Positions 54,698 through 63,410 of a stretch of DNA of 64,000 bases are shown here, piece by piece. The notes beneath the pieces were generated by a model. It did not search any database and was not told where the DNA came from. It saw nothing but the letters and a program-made list of their open reading frames with translations. Where the stretch lies: positions 1,364,001-1,428,000 of the forward strand of contig NZ_CP022412.2 in NCBI RefSeq assembly GCF_002222615.2, read 5' to 3'. How positions within the stretch are numbered: position 1 is the first letter of the stretch; every line of letters starts with the position of its first letter. A program made the position numbers and the translations under genes. The stretch comes from Bacteroides caccae. GTDB lineage: Bacteria; Bacteroidota; Bacteroidia; Bacteroidales; Bacteroidaceae.

Positions 54698-54868
54698 ATG
54701 AAATATACGAATCTACAAGTAGAACAGATGACTTCCTTCATCATATTTGAAAGTGCACACATCAATATTACTCCCTGTGTCAATTTGGGTACGGGAGGTG
54801 AAAATATACATACGGTCCTCCTAGGCCAATTCACTGGAGAATATCAGAGAAGGCCTGAAGTGTATTAG
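54698..54868 (+). CDS. Candidate 56-residue protein (uncertain)
   Basis: A frame of 56 codons beginning MKYTNLQVEQMTSFIIFESA in the gap between divergent proB and the DUF2007 gene. It is preceded at 54665-54672 by TATCTTAG, one base off the promoter consensus, and by an A-rich stretch, as is usual before Bacteroides genes. It ends by overlapping the DUF2007 stop codon by 4 bp. No family recognised; it could be a remnant. Confidence 0.35.
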   Translation: MKYTNLQVEQMTSFIIFESAHINITPCVNLGTGGENIHTVLLGQFTGEYQRRPEVY

Positions 54869-55098
54869 TCGTTATCTTTTTCTGCTCGACTTCTGATTAG
54901 TTCGGTAGCGGATTCGTATTCGTCTTCAGTGACAAGGACAGAGACTGCCGGAGCAATATAGGGTGCCAATGTACCCATAATTCCATCTTTGATAACGCAG
55001 CGAATGTCATTGCTTTCTAATAATCCCTTGATGATTTCTGCCTCCCACGGAGAGCCGGAGAATACTTCTATCGACTTGCTGTAATCTTCTTCTTTCAT
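54865..55098 (-). CDS. DUF2007 family protein
   Basis: A 77-residue protein matching DUF2007 (putative signal-transducing protein, a GlnB-like small fold). Typical phrases are IEVFSGSPWEAEIIKGLLESNDI and SVLVTEDEYESATELI. No function is established for the family. It has its own TATATTTG box at 55128-55135. Confidence 0.9.
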   Translation of the reverse strand: MKEEDYSKSIEVFSGSPWEAEIIKGLLESNDIRCVIKDGIMGTLAPYIAPAVSVLVTEDEYESATELIRSRAEKDND

Positions 55099-55127
55099 GA
55101 TCTTATGGTATTAAGGGTTGTTGTTTA

Positions 55128-55135
55128 CAAATATA
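55128..55135 (-). promoter_or_regulatory. Bacteroides -7 box (TATATTTG) for the DUF2007 gene
   Basis: Minus-strand TATATTTG, 30 bp upstream of the start at 55098. Confidence 0.55.
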
Positions 55136-55174
55136 ACAAGAAATGGCAATAAATAGTTATTCTTTTCCAGAATT

Positions 55175-56017
55175 TTATTCGAGCGTGATTCGTTTTACAT
55201 TAATCTGTTGGTTTAGGAAAGTCGAGGCCGACTCGATGAACTTATCTTCCGCTTCTGTTGTATAAAACAAACAACTGTTATTTTTAGTACATTTAATATC
55301 CATTTCCGGGTGTCTGCACAAATAATCTTTTAAGCTTTCGGCGACATATTCACCTTGTGCGATCACGCGGATATTATCCGGAATATATTGCTGAATTTTC
55401 GGAAGTAGCAGAGGGTAATGTGTACAACCCAGAATCACAGTGTCAATCTGTGAGTCTTTTTGCAATAACTGATTTATATATTTCCGGATGAAATAATCTG
55501 CTCCTTCATTCTGTGCTTCATTATTTTCTACTAATGGTACCCACATCGGACAGGCAACTCCGTTTACTTGAATATCGGGGTATAGTTTATGAACTTCCAG
55601 CGGGTAAGACTCTGATTTGATTGTACCTGCTGTCGCTAATATTCCGATATGTCGGCTTTGTGTTATATTCCCTATGCACTCTACCGTGGGACGGATTACT
55701 CCGAGTACACGACGTTCCGGATCTATCTTCGGTAGATTGTTCATCTGTATACTACGCAATGCTTTGGCAGAGGCTGTGTTGCAAGCTAATATAACAAGAT
55801 GGCAGCCCAATTCAAATAACTTGTTGACTGCTTGTAGAGTGAATTCGTATACGATTTCAAAAGAACGTGTTCCGTAGGGTGTACGGGCATTATCTCCCAG
55901 ATAAATATAGTCATATTCAGGTAATATCTCTCTTATCTTATTGAGAATAGTCAGTCCGCCGTATCCGGAGTCAAATACTCCGATCGGTCCGGGTGTATAG
56001 GGTAACTGTTGTTTCAT
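55175..56017 (-). CDS. murI: Glutamate racemase
   Basis: A 280-residue enzyme that supplies D-glutamate for peptidoglycan. The start at 56017 is chosen because the upstream ATG at 56050 lies at the promoter box 56040-56047. The two catalytic cysteines are Cys79 in ACNTASA and Cys198 in GCTHYPLL; GVFDSGYGGLTIL marks the N terminus. Confidence 0.96.
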   Translation of the reverse strand: MKQQLPYTPGPIGVFDSGYGGLTILNKIREILPEYDYIYLGDNARTPYGTRSFEIVYEFTLQAVNKLFELGCHLVILACNTASAKALRSIQMNNLPKIDPERRVLGVIRPTVECIGNITQSRHIGILATAGTIKSESYPLEVHKLYPDIQVNGVACPMWVPLVENNEAQNEGADYFIRKYINQLLQKDSQIDTVILGCTHYPLLLPKIQQYIPDNIRVIAQGEYVAESLKDYLCRHPEMDIKCTKNNSCLFYTTEAEDKFIESASTFLNQQINVKRITLE

Positions 56018-56039
56018 AACGGATGAGAATTTATATACG

Positions 56040-56047
56040 CAAATGTA
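56040..56047 (-). promoter_or_regulatory. Bacteroides -7 box (TACATTTG) for murI
   Basis: Minus-strand TACATTTG, 23 bp upstream of the murI start. Confidence 0.55.
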
Positions 56048-56051
56048 CATG

Positions 56052-56106
56052 AAAAAAAGGGAAAGAGAAAGAAGTCTGTGCTTCTTTTCCCTTTCCCTTT
56101 TAGAAT
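56052..56106 (-). terminator. Terminator after the first Skp/OmpH gene
   Basis: A long imperfect hairpin of purine/pyrimidine arms (about 56055-56075 with 56081-56104, loop around GTCTGTG). On the minus strand it ends in a run of seven T. It ends transcription just above murI. Confidence 0.7.
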
Positions 56107-56122
56107 TTCTTACTCTTATTGC

Positions 56123-56638
56123 TTATTTAATACCGAGATTAGCTTTTACCTTGTTAGTCAGGTTGATGCTTAATGTCTCATTAACATAAGGTATTGGAGT
56201 TCTTGCAAGGTCGAAGATGTAAATTACTCCTTCAGCGGCACCAACTGCCTTGATAGCGTCATCTAATTTTTTGTAAATAGGAGCCATTGCATCATTTTGT
56301 GCCTTTGCCATTTGTTGCTGAGCATCTTGCTGGAACTGTTCTTGTCTTTGCATCATATCCTGCAACTCTTTCTGTCTTCTTTCAGCGATATTAGCCGGAA
56401 GAGAATCCTTAGCGATAGCTTGCTGGAATTCCTGATATTTCTTGTTGAATTCTTCTTGGGTTCTTTGAAGTTCAGCAGTAAGTTGTTTTTCTAAATTCTG
56501 AATGTCATTTTGAGCCTTTGTGAATTCCGGCATCACAGTGATAATTTCCTGTGCGTTAATATGACCGAATTTTAAGTTCTGTGCAAATACACCCATTGGG
56601 AGTGCAAGCAACATTACAAGTGCGATTCTTTTTAGCAT
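56123..56638 (-). CDS. OmpH/Skp-family periplasmic chaperone 1
   Basis: A 171-residue secreted protein (signal to about residue 19, VFAQ). A start strand (LKFGHINAQEIITVMPEF) is followed by a long charged coiled coil at about 40-110, rich in Gln/Glu/Lys, then the C-terminal strand VIYIFDLART. This is the layout of Skp, which holds unfolded outer-membrane proteins. A second family member lies directly upstream next to bamA. A TACATTTG box at 56682-56689 gives it a promoter of its own. Confidence 0.93.
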   Translation of the reverse strand: MLKRIALVMLLALPMGVFAQNLKFGHINAQEIITVMPEFTKAQNDIQNLEKQLTAELQRTQEEFNKKYQEFQQAIAKDSLPANIAERRQKELQDMMQRQEQFQQDAQQQMAKAQNDAMAPIYKKLDDAIKAVGAAEGVIYIFDLARTPIPYVNETLSINLTNKVKANLGIK

Positions 56639-56681
56639 AGTTCTATAATTTATTTGAATGATTTTTAGTTATTTCCAGTTG

Positions 56682-56689
56682 CAAATGTA
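56682..56689 (-). promoter_or_regulatory. Bacteroides -7 box (TACATTTG) for Skp-like gene 1
   Basis: Minus-strand TACATTTG in the 56-bp gap between the two Skp-like genes, 44 bp upstream of the start at 56638. Confidence 0.5.
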
Positions 56690-56694
56690 TGAAA

Positions 56695-57210
56695 TTAATT
56701 TGAATATCCTAATCTTCTTAATATTTCATCGCTGATATCAATGCGCGGATTTGCAAAAATTATGCCTGCGGCAGAGGCTCTATCGACTACCATGTCGTAT
56801 CCATGTTGTTGAGATACAGCCTTTACTGCTTCATAAATTTCATCTTGAATCGGAGTAATCAGCTTGTTTCTCATCTTTGCCAATTCACCCTCCGGACCAA
56901 AATAAGTACGTTTTAGTTCAGCGGCAGCCTTCTCTTTGGCTACGATTTCATCCTCTTTCTTTGTTTTTTGTGCAGCAGAAAGAGTTGACGATTTCGCTTG
57001 GTAGTCCTGAAACATTTTCTGTGCCTCTTTTGCCAAGACTTCTACTTCAGCCTGATATTTCTTCGTAGCTTCTTGCATTTGTTCATTAGCGCTTTGAGCA
57101 GCCGGAATATTCTTCATAATATATTCCGTATCGATCAATGCAAATTTCTGTGCGTTAGCTGCCATACTAATGGCAAACAGCAGAGTGATAAATAGAACAG
57201 ACTTTCTCAT
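56695..57210 (-). CDS. OmpH/Skp-family periplasmic chaperone 2
   Basis: A 171-residue secreted protein with signal peptide to about residue 20 (AANAQ). It has the Skp layout: KFALIDTEYIMKNIPAAQSA, a coiled coil of about 70 residues with many Lys/Glu/Ala, and YDMVVDRASAAGIIFANP at the end. It starts 26 bp after bamA and so is probably translated from the uppS-bamA transcript. It is only distantly similar to the next copy, so the two probably have separate clients. Confidence 0.93.
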   Translation of the reverse strand: MRKSVLFITLLFAISMAANAQKFALIDTEYIMKNIPAAQSANEQMQEATKKYQAEVEVLAKEAQKMFQDYQAKSSTLSAAQKTKKEDEIVAKEKAAAELKRTYFGPEGELAKMRNKLITPIQDEIYEAVKAVSQQHGYDMVVDRASAAGIIFANPRIDISDEILRRLGYSN

Positions 57211-57236
57211 GACGTTTAGTTTTTTGGTGATACATT

Positions 57237-59891
57237 TTAGAATTCTTGTCCTAAGATAAAGTGGAATTGGCTTCCTCCATATTGTTTAGAACCAAATACC
57301 TTGTCGAAACCGTAACCCCAGTCAATACCCATCATACCAATCATCGGCAGGAAGATACGCACACCAACTCCGGCAGAACGTTTCAAGTCGAACGGATTGA
57401 ATTTCTTGATATCATTCCAAGCGTTACCAGCTTCCAAGAAGCCTAACACATAAATGTTGGTACTTGTTTCCAGCATTAACGGATATCTTAATTCAATTCC
57501 GAGACGTGTGTAAGCATAACCTTCGGAACCGTATGGTGTCAATGAGCTATTTTCATAACCACGCAATGCGATACTTTCTGTTGCGTAGCTTGAGTAACCG
57601 GTCATACCATCACCACCGACATCAAATGTACCGAATGGTGATTTCTTGTATTCATTGTAATGACCCAACAAACCGAATTCTGTACGTGTCATCAATACCA
57701 GACACTTCGGATGAGCAATAGGGTCCATTAACGGGGTATATGTTTTACCTTTAAATTTCCATTTGTGGTATTCTACCCATTTATGAAGTTTGTTCATATT
57801 GTCTTGGGTGATACTACCTGTTTTAGGGTTAGAGTAGTAACCTTTATAATCCTTGCCATCGAAAGCTGAATACGGTGGAGTGAACTGTACTGATAATGAG
57901 AAATCCGAACCGGAGCGCGGGAAGATCGGGTTGTCAATAGAGTTACGTGCCAACGTCAATGAAATGCTCAAATCATTACACTTACCGTTAGTTACCGGGA
58001 AGTACTGCCAGTCTTTCAGGTTGTAGCGTTGATAAGCCAACTCTGCAGAAAGGGTGAAGTAGTCATCGGGCCATTTAAGACGTTTACCCCAACCAACGGA
58101 AAGTCCCCACATTTTGATAGACTTGTCCGGGTCATAGTAGTTCTCGTAGTTATTGTAGTTACCATAATTGTACATGCCATAACCACCATAACCGCTATAC
58201 ATACTGTTGTAGTAGTTGTTAAAGTAGCTGGAATTGTAGTAACGGCTACTGATATCCGTTTGTACAGAGAAGAAGGCGGATACGGAGAATGAGTTCGGAC
58301 GTTTACCACCAAACCAAGGATCGAAGAATGAGATACTATACGATTGATAATACTTAGCATTTGTCTGTCCGCTGATAGTCAATGTCTGTCCGTCACCCTG
58401 TGGCAGGATACCGCGATAATTTTCCCCCGGATGCAGCAGATTGGCTATGGAGAAGTTGGTGAACTTCAAACTCAGTTTACCAATGATACCAGTCTGTCCC
58501 CAACCGGCAGAGAATTCTACCTGGTCATTGGCTTTAGAAGTCAAAGGCAAACCTATGTCAACGGTTCCGTTCATAGGGTCCGGTTGGATATCCGGTTGCA
58601 GTTTTTCCGGGTCAAAGTGTCCCATTTGCTGAATCTCACGTAAAGAACGCATCAAGTCTTCTTTGCTGAACAATTGTCCCGGACGGATACGAAGCTCACG
58701 ACGGACTACGTTTTCATACAAACGGTCGTTACCACTAATATTGATTTTATTAATAGTAGCCTGGCGGCCTTCATAGATTCTCATTTCGAGGTCGATAGAG
58801 TCACCTACAATATTTACCTCGACCGGATCGAGATTATAGAATAGGTAACCGTTGTTATAGTATAAGTTGCCGATAGCGTCATCGTCTGTGGAAATACGCT
58901 CGTTCAGTAACTTTTGGTTGTAAACGTCACCCTTCTTCATGCGAAGCAGGTAGTTTAATTGTTCCGACGGATAGAGCGTATTACCTACCCATGCAACGTT
59001 ACGGAGATAATATTTCTGACCTTCATCTATATCCAGAAAGACGTTAACTGTTTTTTCGTCATACTGTGATATGCTGTCCTTTACAATCATTGCATCACGG
59101 TAGCCTAATTCATTATATTTGTCGATGATAAGCTGTTTATCCGCTTCATAGTTTTCCGGTACGAATTTTTTAGTACGGAACAAGTTACGAAGTTTACCTT
59201 TTTCATTGGTTTTCTTCATTACTCGTTTCAACTTGGAAGCTTTGATAGCTGTATTTCCAACGATTTGTATCTCGTGGACTTTTACTTTTTCCTTCTTGTC
59301 GATATCGATATCTACAAGAACCTGGTTCTCGCTGGAAGGATCATCTTTTTGTGAAATGATCACTTCGGCATTTTTAAATCCTTTGTCATCAAAATATCGT
59401 TTGATAAGTGTCTTTGCGCGGTCTACGGTATTCGGAGTGATCTGCATACCTTTTACCATTCCCAGCTTACCTTCCAAATCGGTGCGTTCCGACTTCTTAA
59501 CGCCGTGATAACGTACCTCAGAGATACGGGGACGCTGCGTTAGACTGATTTTTAACCAGATCTTGTTACCCTCTATTTTTTCGGCTGTAATTTGTACGTT
59601 GGAGAATAAACCATGACGCCAGTAGCGTTTGATTGCTCCAGTGATTTCATCACCCGGCACAGTAATTGTTTGTCCTACCGATAATCCGGATATTCCAATC
59701 AATACATAGTCTTCATAATTCTTCACGCCTTCGACTTTGATATCCGCTATCTCATACTGTTTCGGTGTACCGGAGTATAAGATGACAGGTTTCGAGTCTT
59801 CATCAGTGTTGGCTTCTTGCGCAATGCCTGTTGTTACAAAACAGAACAGACAGATAAACGTTACGAATATAAAGGAAATACGATAATGCAT
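57237..59891 (-). CDS. bamA: Outer membrane protein assembly factor BamA
   Basis: An 884-residue Omp85 protein that inserts barrel proteins into the outer membrane. A signal peptide (to about 25) is followed by five POTRA domains over about 45-440 (first one DIKVEGVKNYEDYVLIGISGLSVGQ; a typical NISGNDRLYENVVRRELRIRPGQLFS near 385) and a 16-strand barrel to the C-terminal FHFILGQEF. The barrel carries a Tyr/Asn/Gly-rich insertion at about residues 548-591. It lies in a cluster with uppS, a DUF6242 lipoprotein gene and Skp-like genes, which fits envelope building. Confidence 0.96.
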   Translation of the reverse strand: MHYRISFIFVTFICLFCFVTTGIAQEANTDEDSKPVILYSGTPKQYEIADIKVEGVKNYEDYVLIGISGLSVGQTITVPGDEITGAIKRYWRHGLFSNVQITAEKIEGNKIWLKISLTQRPRISEVRYHGVKKSERTDLEGKLGMVKGMQITPNTVDRAKTLIKRYFDDKGFKNAEVIISQKDDPSSENQVLVDIDIDKKEKVKVHEIQIVGNTAIKASKLKRVMKKTNEKGKLRNLFRTKKFVPENYEADKQLIIDKYNELGYRDAMIVKDSISQYDEKTVNVFLDIDEGQKYYLRNVAWVGNTLYPSEQLNYLLRMKKGDVYNQKLLNERISTDDDAIGNLYYNNGYLFYNLDPVEVNIVGDSIDLEMRIYEGRQATINKINISGNDRLYENVVRRELRIRPGQLFSKEDLMRSLREIQQMGHFDPEKLQPDIQPDPMNGTVDIGLPLTSKANDQVEFSAGWGQTGIIGKLSLKFTNFSIANLLHPGENYRGILPQGDGQTLTISGQTNAKYYQSYSISFFDPWFGGKRPNSFSVSAFFSVQTDISSRYYNSSYFNNYYNSMYSGYGGYGMYNYGNYNNYENYYDPDKSIKMWGLSVGWGKRLKWPDDYFTLSAELAYQRYNLKDWQYFPVTNGKCNDLSISLTLARNSIDNPIFPRSGSDFSLSVQFTPPYSAFDGKDYKGYYSNPKTGSITQDNMNKLHKWVEYHKWKFKGKTYTPLMDPIAHPKCLVLMTRTEFGLLGHYNEYKKSPFGTFDVGGDGMTGYSSYATESIALRGYENSSLTPYGSEGYAYTRLGIELRYPLMLETSTNIYVLGFLEAGNAWNDIKKFNPFDLKRSAGVGVRIFLPMIGMMGIDWGYGFDKVFGSKQYGGSQFHFILGQEF

Positions 59892-59921
59892 TTATGTTAT
59901 AATTTGATGTTTCGAATAATG

Positions 59922-60656
59922 TTAGCTGATTTGTTCACTGGTTTTGCCGAACCTGCGTTCTCTTTGTTGATATTCGCAGATAGCTTTATAGAGTTCTTCG
60001 TTGTCAAAATCCGGCCAAAAGGTATCACAAAAATAAAGTTCTGAATAAGCACATTGCCATAACATATAGTTGCTTAACCGGATTTCTCCCCCCGTGCGGA
60101 TCAACAGATCCGGATCAGGCATGAAGTTTGTTGATAGGTGAGAGGATATGTACTCATCTGTTATTTGTTCAGGAGATATTTCTCCTGCTTTAACTTGTGC
60201 TGCTATTTGTCGGGCTGCTTCAGTTATCTCCCAACGGGAAGAATAACTAAGAGCTAACACCAGACACATACCTGTATTATGAACTGTATGTTCTATGCAT
60301 GCTTTCAGACTAGCTTGCACATCAGCAGGTAATTTCATGAAATCACCGATGACTTGAAAGCGGAGATTATTCTTCATCAATGTCTCCTCTTCAATAGAAT
60401 CTAACAATAGATTCATCAGAGCCGACACTTCTTTCTGTGGTCGATTCCAGTTCTCGGTTGAGAAGGTGTATAAAGTCAGATACTTAATTCCCAACCGTGC
60501 AGCGTCTTCTGTGATTTTCTGCACTGTTTCCGCGCCTGCGTGGTGACCGTAAGTACGTTCTTTTCCCCGTTGCTTAGCCCACCGTCCGTTGCCATCCATA
60601 ATAATAGCTACGTGTTGGGGGATCCGAGTTTTGTCTATTTGCTCTATATAGGACAT
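59922..60656 (-). CDS. uppS: Isoprenyl transferase (undecaprenyl diphosphate synthase)
   Basis: A 244-residue cis-prenyltransferase that makes the C55 lipid carrier for cell-wall and surface glycans. The catalytic Asp21 is in [26 protein letters not shown] and [19 protein letters not shown] are the other family blocks. It is 30 bp ahead of bamA in the same direction and 26 bp after the DUF6242 gene. Confidence 0.97.
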   Translation of the reverse strand: MSYIEQIDKTRIPQHVAIIMDGNGRWAKQRGKERTYGHHAGAETVQKITEDAARLGIKYLTLYTFSTENWNRPQKEVSALMNLLLDSIEEETLMKNNLRFQVIGDFMKLPADVQASLKACIEHTVHNTGMCLVLALSYSSRWEITEAARQIAAQVKAGEISPEQITDEYISSHLSTNFMPDPDLLIRTGGEIRLSNYMLWQCAYSELYFCDTFWPDFDNEELYKAICEYQQRERRFGKTSEQIS

Positions 60657-60682
60657 CTTCTTATTTTAAACGTATACGTTTA

Positions 60683-62176
60683 TTATTTACCGGCATTTAG
60701 CGGATCCTTGTCAAACCATAGCTGGTTCAAACGACCGCGCCATACTTCAGATTCATAAGTGTAGGTATGTGTTTTAGTAGCTTTACTACTTTTTTCCTCA
60801 TCTTCCTCATCTTCCACTTCTTCCTCAAAACTAGCAGTTCCTCCGCTAAATAAAATATATATATAGTCATTCTTGTCGTCTAATACAGAGGAATAGGTTT
60901 CTCTACCTCTGAATTCCGGTTGCTCTTTACTTGGCTTAAAATCAGCTTCGCTCCAGTCCTGATAAGGGAAAGAGAACTTTTTATTTGCTTTTTTCCATGC
61001 AAGACCTGCTTCTGAGGTATAGAATGATTCAAATTTCTCTCCAAAGATATAGAACTGGTTGTTATAATACATAATGGTAGGGGTTTGTAGTACCGGGCAG
61101 CTTGTCTCTTCGTTATTTGGTGGGAATGAAACCCATATACTGCCCATATATCCCCATGGAACGATAGCTTCAATATCTCCGGCTATTGGCTGTTTAGCAT
61201 GTTCTCCGATGAGCATAATTCCTTCAAGACCAGTTGCTGTAGTATAAGTTGTATAAGATATGTTTCCAATAGGGAAGTCATCTGGTACAACTTGAAGTTC
61301 TTGGTCTGTTTTTGCGTTGGAAGTTATTTCATTAGTAGAAGCAAAAACTTTTGTTTCATTTATTGTCTTGATGTATGTTATTTTATTACTTAAAGGAGCT
61401 AGGAGTAGATTTACATGTTCATTTTCAAATAAGCCTGAAGTCTCCCATTTTATACCATTGGTAGATTCATACACGTTACCGTCATTATTATCGGCTGTTG
61501 TTGCATATAATTTATTGTTGTATGACAATATTGAAGAAGGAAGACTATTCTTAAATGGATTCTCTTCCAAAGAGTTTGAGACCCATGACATTGCGTTTCC
61601 TTTTTGTGCAATATATACTTTGAGGACATTATCCACTACAGAATAAGTAAGAATGTTCTCTCCTAAAATGACTGTTTTTTGTTCTTTAATGGACTCAGAA
61701 TTACTAATTTTAGCAACATAATTCCACCTCAATGAATCCGGATCATGCTTATGTACTCGTACACTAATCGTGTATTCTCTTGTTTGATCAGGAGAAGTGC
61801 CGGCCAATGCTTCTGTTGACCATACTTTAAGTTTGATAGGCTTTCTGAGATCAATAGAATCTGCGATGTTAATGATAGAATCCTTGCCGCTTTGGTCTTT
61901 CATTGTCACGACACCGGACGCTGTAGTCAATTTAGTTATTAGAATTTTATCAATAATGGTATCAGCATGAACAGGAAGTGAATCTTCATTATAGATTTCA
62001 CTTTTCAATTGGTCAATAGTGAATTTATACTTCCCAAGGCCTGTTGTATCAAGTTCAAACGCATGTATAGTCGCGTCCGGACTATATTCGATGTTGTTAT
62101 CATCGTCAAGACATGACGTTATAACGAATGACACCATGAAAAAACTCGCAATAAATGATAAAAACTTTATTCTCAT
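60683..62176 (-). CDS. DUF6242-type lipoprotein
   Basis: A 497-residue lipoprotein with lipobox ending at Cys22 (VITSC). Residues about 30-160 look like an N-terminal Ig-like part (KPIKLKVWSTEALAG, REYTISVRVHKHDPD) and the remainder looks like a propeller of short repeats (NKLYATTADNNDGNVYESTNG, YIFGEKFESFYTSEAGLAW). This fits DUF6242, whose role is unknown. Near the C terminus is an acidic run EEEVEDEEDEEKSSK. It heads the uppS-bamA operon from the box at 62205-62212. Confidence 0.78.
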   Translation of the reverse strand: MRIKFLSFIASFFMVSFVITSCLDDDNNIEYSPDATIHAFELDTTGLGKYKFTIDQLKSEIYNEDSLPVHADTIIDKILITKLTTASGVVTMKDQSGKDSIINIADSIDLRKPIKLKVWSTEALAGTSPDQTREYTISVRVHKHDPDSLRWNYVAKISNSESIKEQKTVILGENILTYSVVDNVLKVYIAQKGNAMSWVSNSLEENPFKNSLPSSILSYNNKLYATTADNNDGNVYESTNGIKWETSGLFENEHVNLLLAPLSNKITYIKTINETKVFASTNEITSNAKTDQELQVVPDDFPIGNISYTTYTTATGLEGIMLIGEHAKQPIAGDIEAIVPWGYMGSIWVSFPPNNEETSCPVLQTPTIMYYNNQFYIFGEKFESFYTSEAGLAWKKANKKFSFPYQDWSEADFKPSKEQPEFRGRETYSSVLDDKNDYIYILFSGGTASFEEEVEDEEDEEKSSKATKTHTYTYESEVWRGRLNQLWFDKDPLNAGK

Positions 62177-62204
62177 TTGAAAGATTGTGTTTATTTACAA
62201 GTTG

Positions 62205-62212
62205 CAAAAATA
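62205..62212 (-). promoter_or_regulatory. Bacteroides -7 box (TATTTTTG) for the DUF6242-uppS-bamA operon
   Basis: Minus-strand TATTTTTG, 29 bp upstream of the start at 62176. Confidence 0.5.
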
Positions 62213-62272
62213 GAAACATTTTTTCCGATAAAGAACATTCCCGGCAAGTTTTATATAAAATTATAGATAATA

Positions 62273-62291
62273 ACGTCGATTTTATCGACGT
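62273..62291 (-). terminator. Small hairpin after ribD (weak terminator or binding site)
   Basis: ACGTCGAT (62273-62280), TTT, ATCGACGT (62284-62291): a perfect 8-bp inverted repeat. Following it on the minus strand is an A/T-rich stretch, but not a pure T-run. It is 18 bp after the ribD stop. Confidence 0.4.
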
Positions 62292-62309
62292 AAAACTCCC
62301 TGAATAGGA

Positions 62310-63356
62310 CTATTTTAGCTTATCTTGATGAATGTAATGCCAAAACTGTCTTCCGAAGTGTTCTTCTGTCGAATAACTAAATTTATCGCATATTTCAGGT
62401 GCTTTAACACCGGAATATAGCTTGTTGGGGCACTTCTCGATATATATTTCATCCCATAACTCATTGGCTATAAATGACTGAAGAAGTTGGCTGCCTCCTT
62501 CCACCAGTAATGATTGTATTTTTCGTTGATAGAGTTCTTCCATTATCTGAGTGAATAGGTTGTGATTAAAGTCGATTGTGATATATGTGATATTCTTCGC
62601 TTCCGGATGTTTGTTTGCTGTAAAGACTAATGTTGGCACATTGCCGTCAAATAGCTGCAAATCATTAGGAAGAGACAACGTACGGTCTAATACGACACGT
62701 ATCGGATTTCGTCCATACCAGTTACGTACGGTCAGAGAAGGATTGTCTAGTAATGCTGTTCGCCTGCCTACCATGATAGCAACAGATTCTGCTCTTCTTT
62801 TATGTACGAGCATTGAAGTCAGAGGAGAGGAGAGTACAACAGGTTGCCCGTCCGTTCGTTCCAAGTCAATAAAATGATCGGCAGATTCCGCCCATTTAAG
62901 AGTAATATAAGGCCGATGAAGCGTGTTGAAAGTGATGAAACGACGAATCAACTGTCTGCATTCACTTTCTAATACGCCTACAATTACTTCCCGTCCTGCA
63001 TCTTTTAGTTTTTGGATACCCCTTCCTGCAACTTGTGAAAACGGGTCCTGGCAACCGATAACAATACGTGGAATCTGTTTCTCTATAATCAAGTCTGCGC
63101 AAGGTGGCGTTTTTCCGTAATGGGAACATGGCTCCAGACTGACATAAATAGTAGAACGTTTTAATAATGATTCGTCTTTGACGGAACGAATCGCATTAAC
63201 TTCTGCGTGCGCTTCTCCACAACGAATGTGATAACCTTCGCCGATAATACGTCCGTCGCATACAATGACAGCCCCTACCATTGGGTTGGGGGCAGCGTTA
63301 CATAGACCATTTTTTGCCAGCTCAATGCAACGCCTCATGTATTTTTCTTCTTCCAT
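62310..63356 (-). CDS. ribD: Bifunctional riboflavin biosynthesis deaminase/reductase RibD
   Basis: A 348-residue enzyme for two steps of riboflavin synthesis. The N-terminal deaminase domain (about 1-145) shows the zinc site His50 and Glu52 in HAEVNAI, Cys77 and Cys86 in EPCSHYGKTPPCADL. The C-terminal reductase domain (about 150-348) shows RPYITLKWAESADHFIDL, GRRTALLDNPSLTVR and SLLVEGGSQLLQSF. No other riboflavin gene is next to it. It is divergent from prmC. Confidence 0.97.
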   Translation of the reverse strand: MEEEKYMRRCIELAKNGLCNAAPNPMVGAVIVCDGRIIGEGYHIRCGEAHAEVNAIRSVKDESLLKRSTIYVSLEPCSHYGKTPPCADLIIEKQIPRIVIGCQDPFSQVAGRGIQKLKDAGREVIVGVLESECRQLIRRFITFNTLHRPYITLKWAESADHFIDLERTDGQPVVLSSPLTSMLVHKRRAESVAIMVGRRTALLDNPSLTVRNWYGRNPIRVVLDRTLSLPNDLQLFDGNVPTLVFTANKHPEAKNITYITIDFNHNLFTQIMEELYQRKIQSLLVEGGSQLLQSFIANELWDEIYIEKCPNKLYSGVKAPEICDKFSYSTEEHFGRQFWHYIHQDKLK

Positions 63357-63382
63357 TTTGGTGCTCTTCGCTATATTATTCT

Positions 63383-63390
63383 TACTTTTG
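63383..63390 (+). promoter_or_regulatory. Bacteroides -7 box (TACTTTTG) for prmC
   Basis: TACTTTTG, 20 bp before the ATG at 63411. Confidence 0.5.
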
Positions 63391-63410
63391 CACTCCGAAA
63401 TTGTGAAAAT

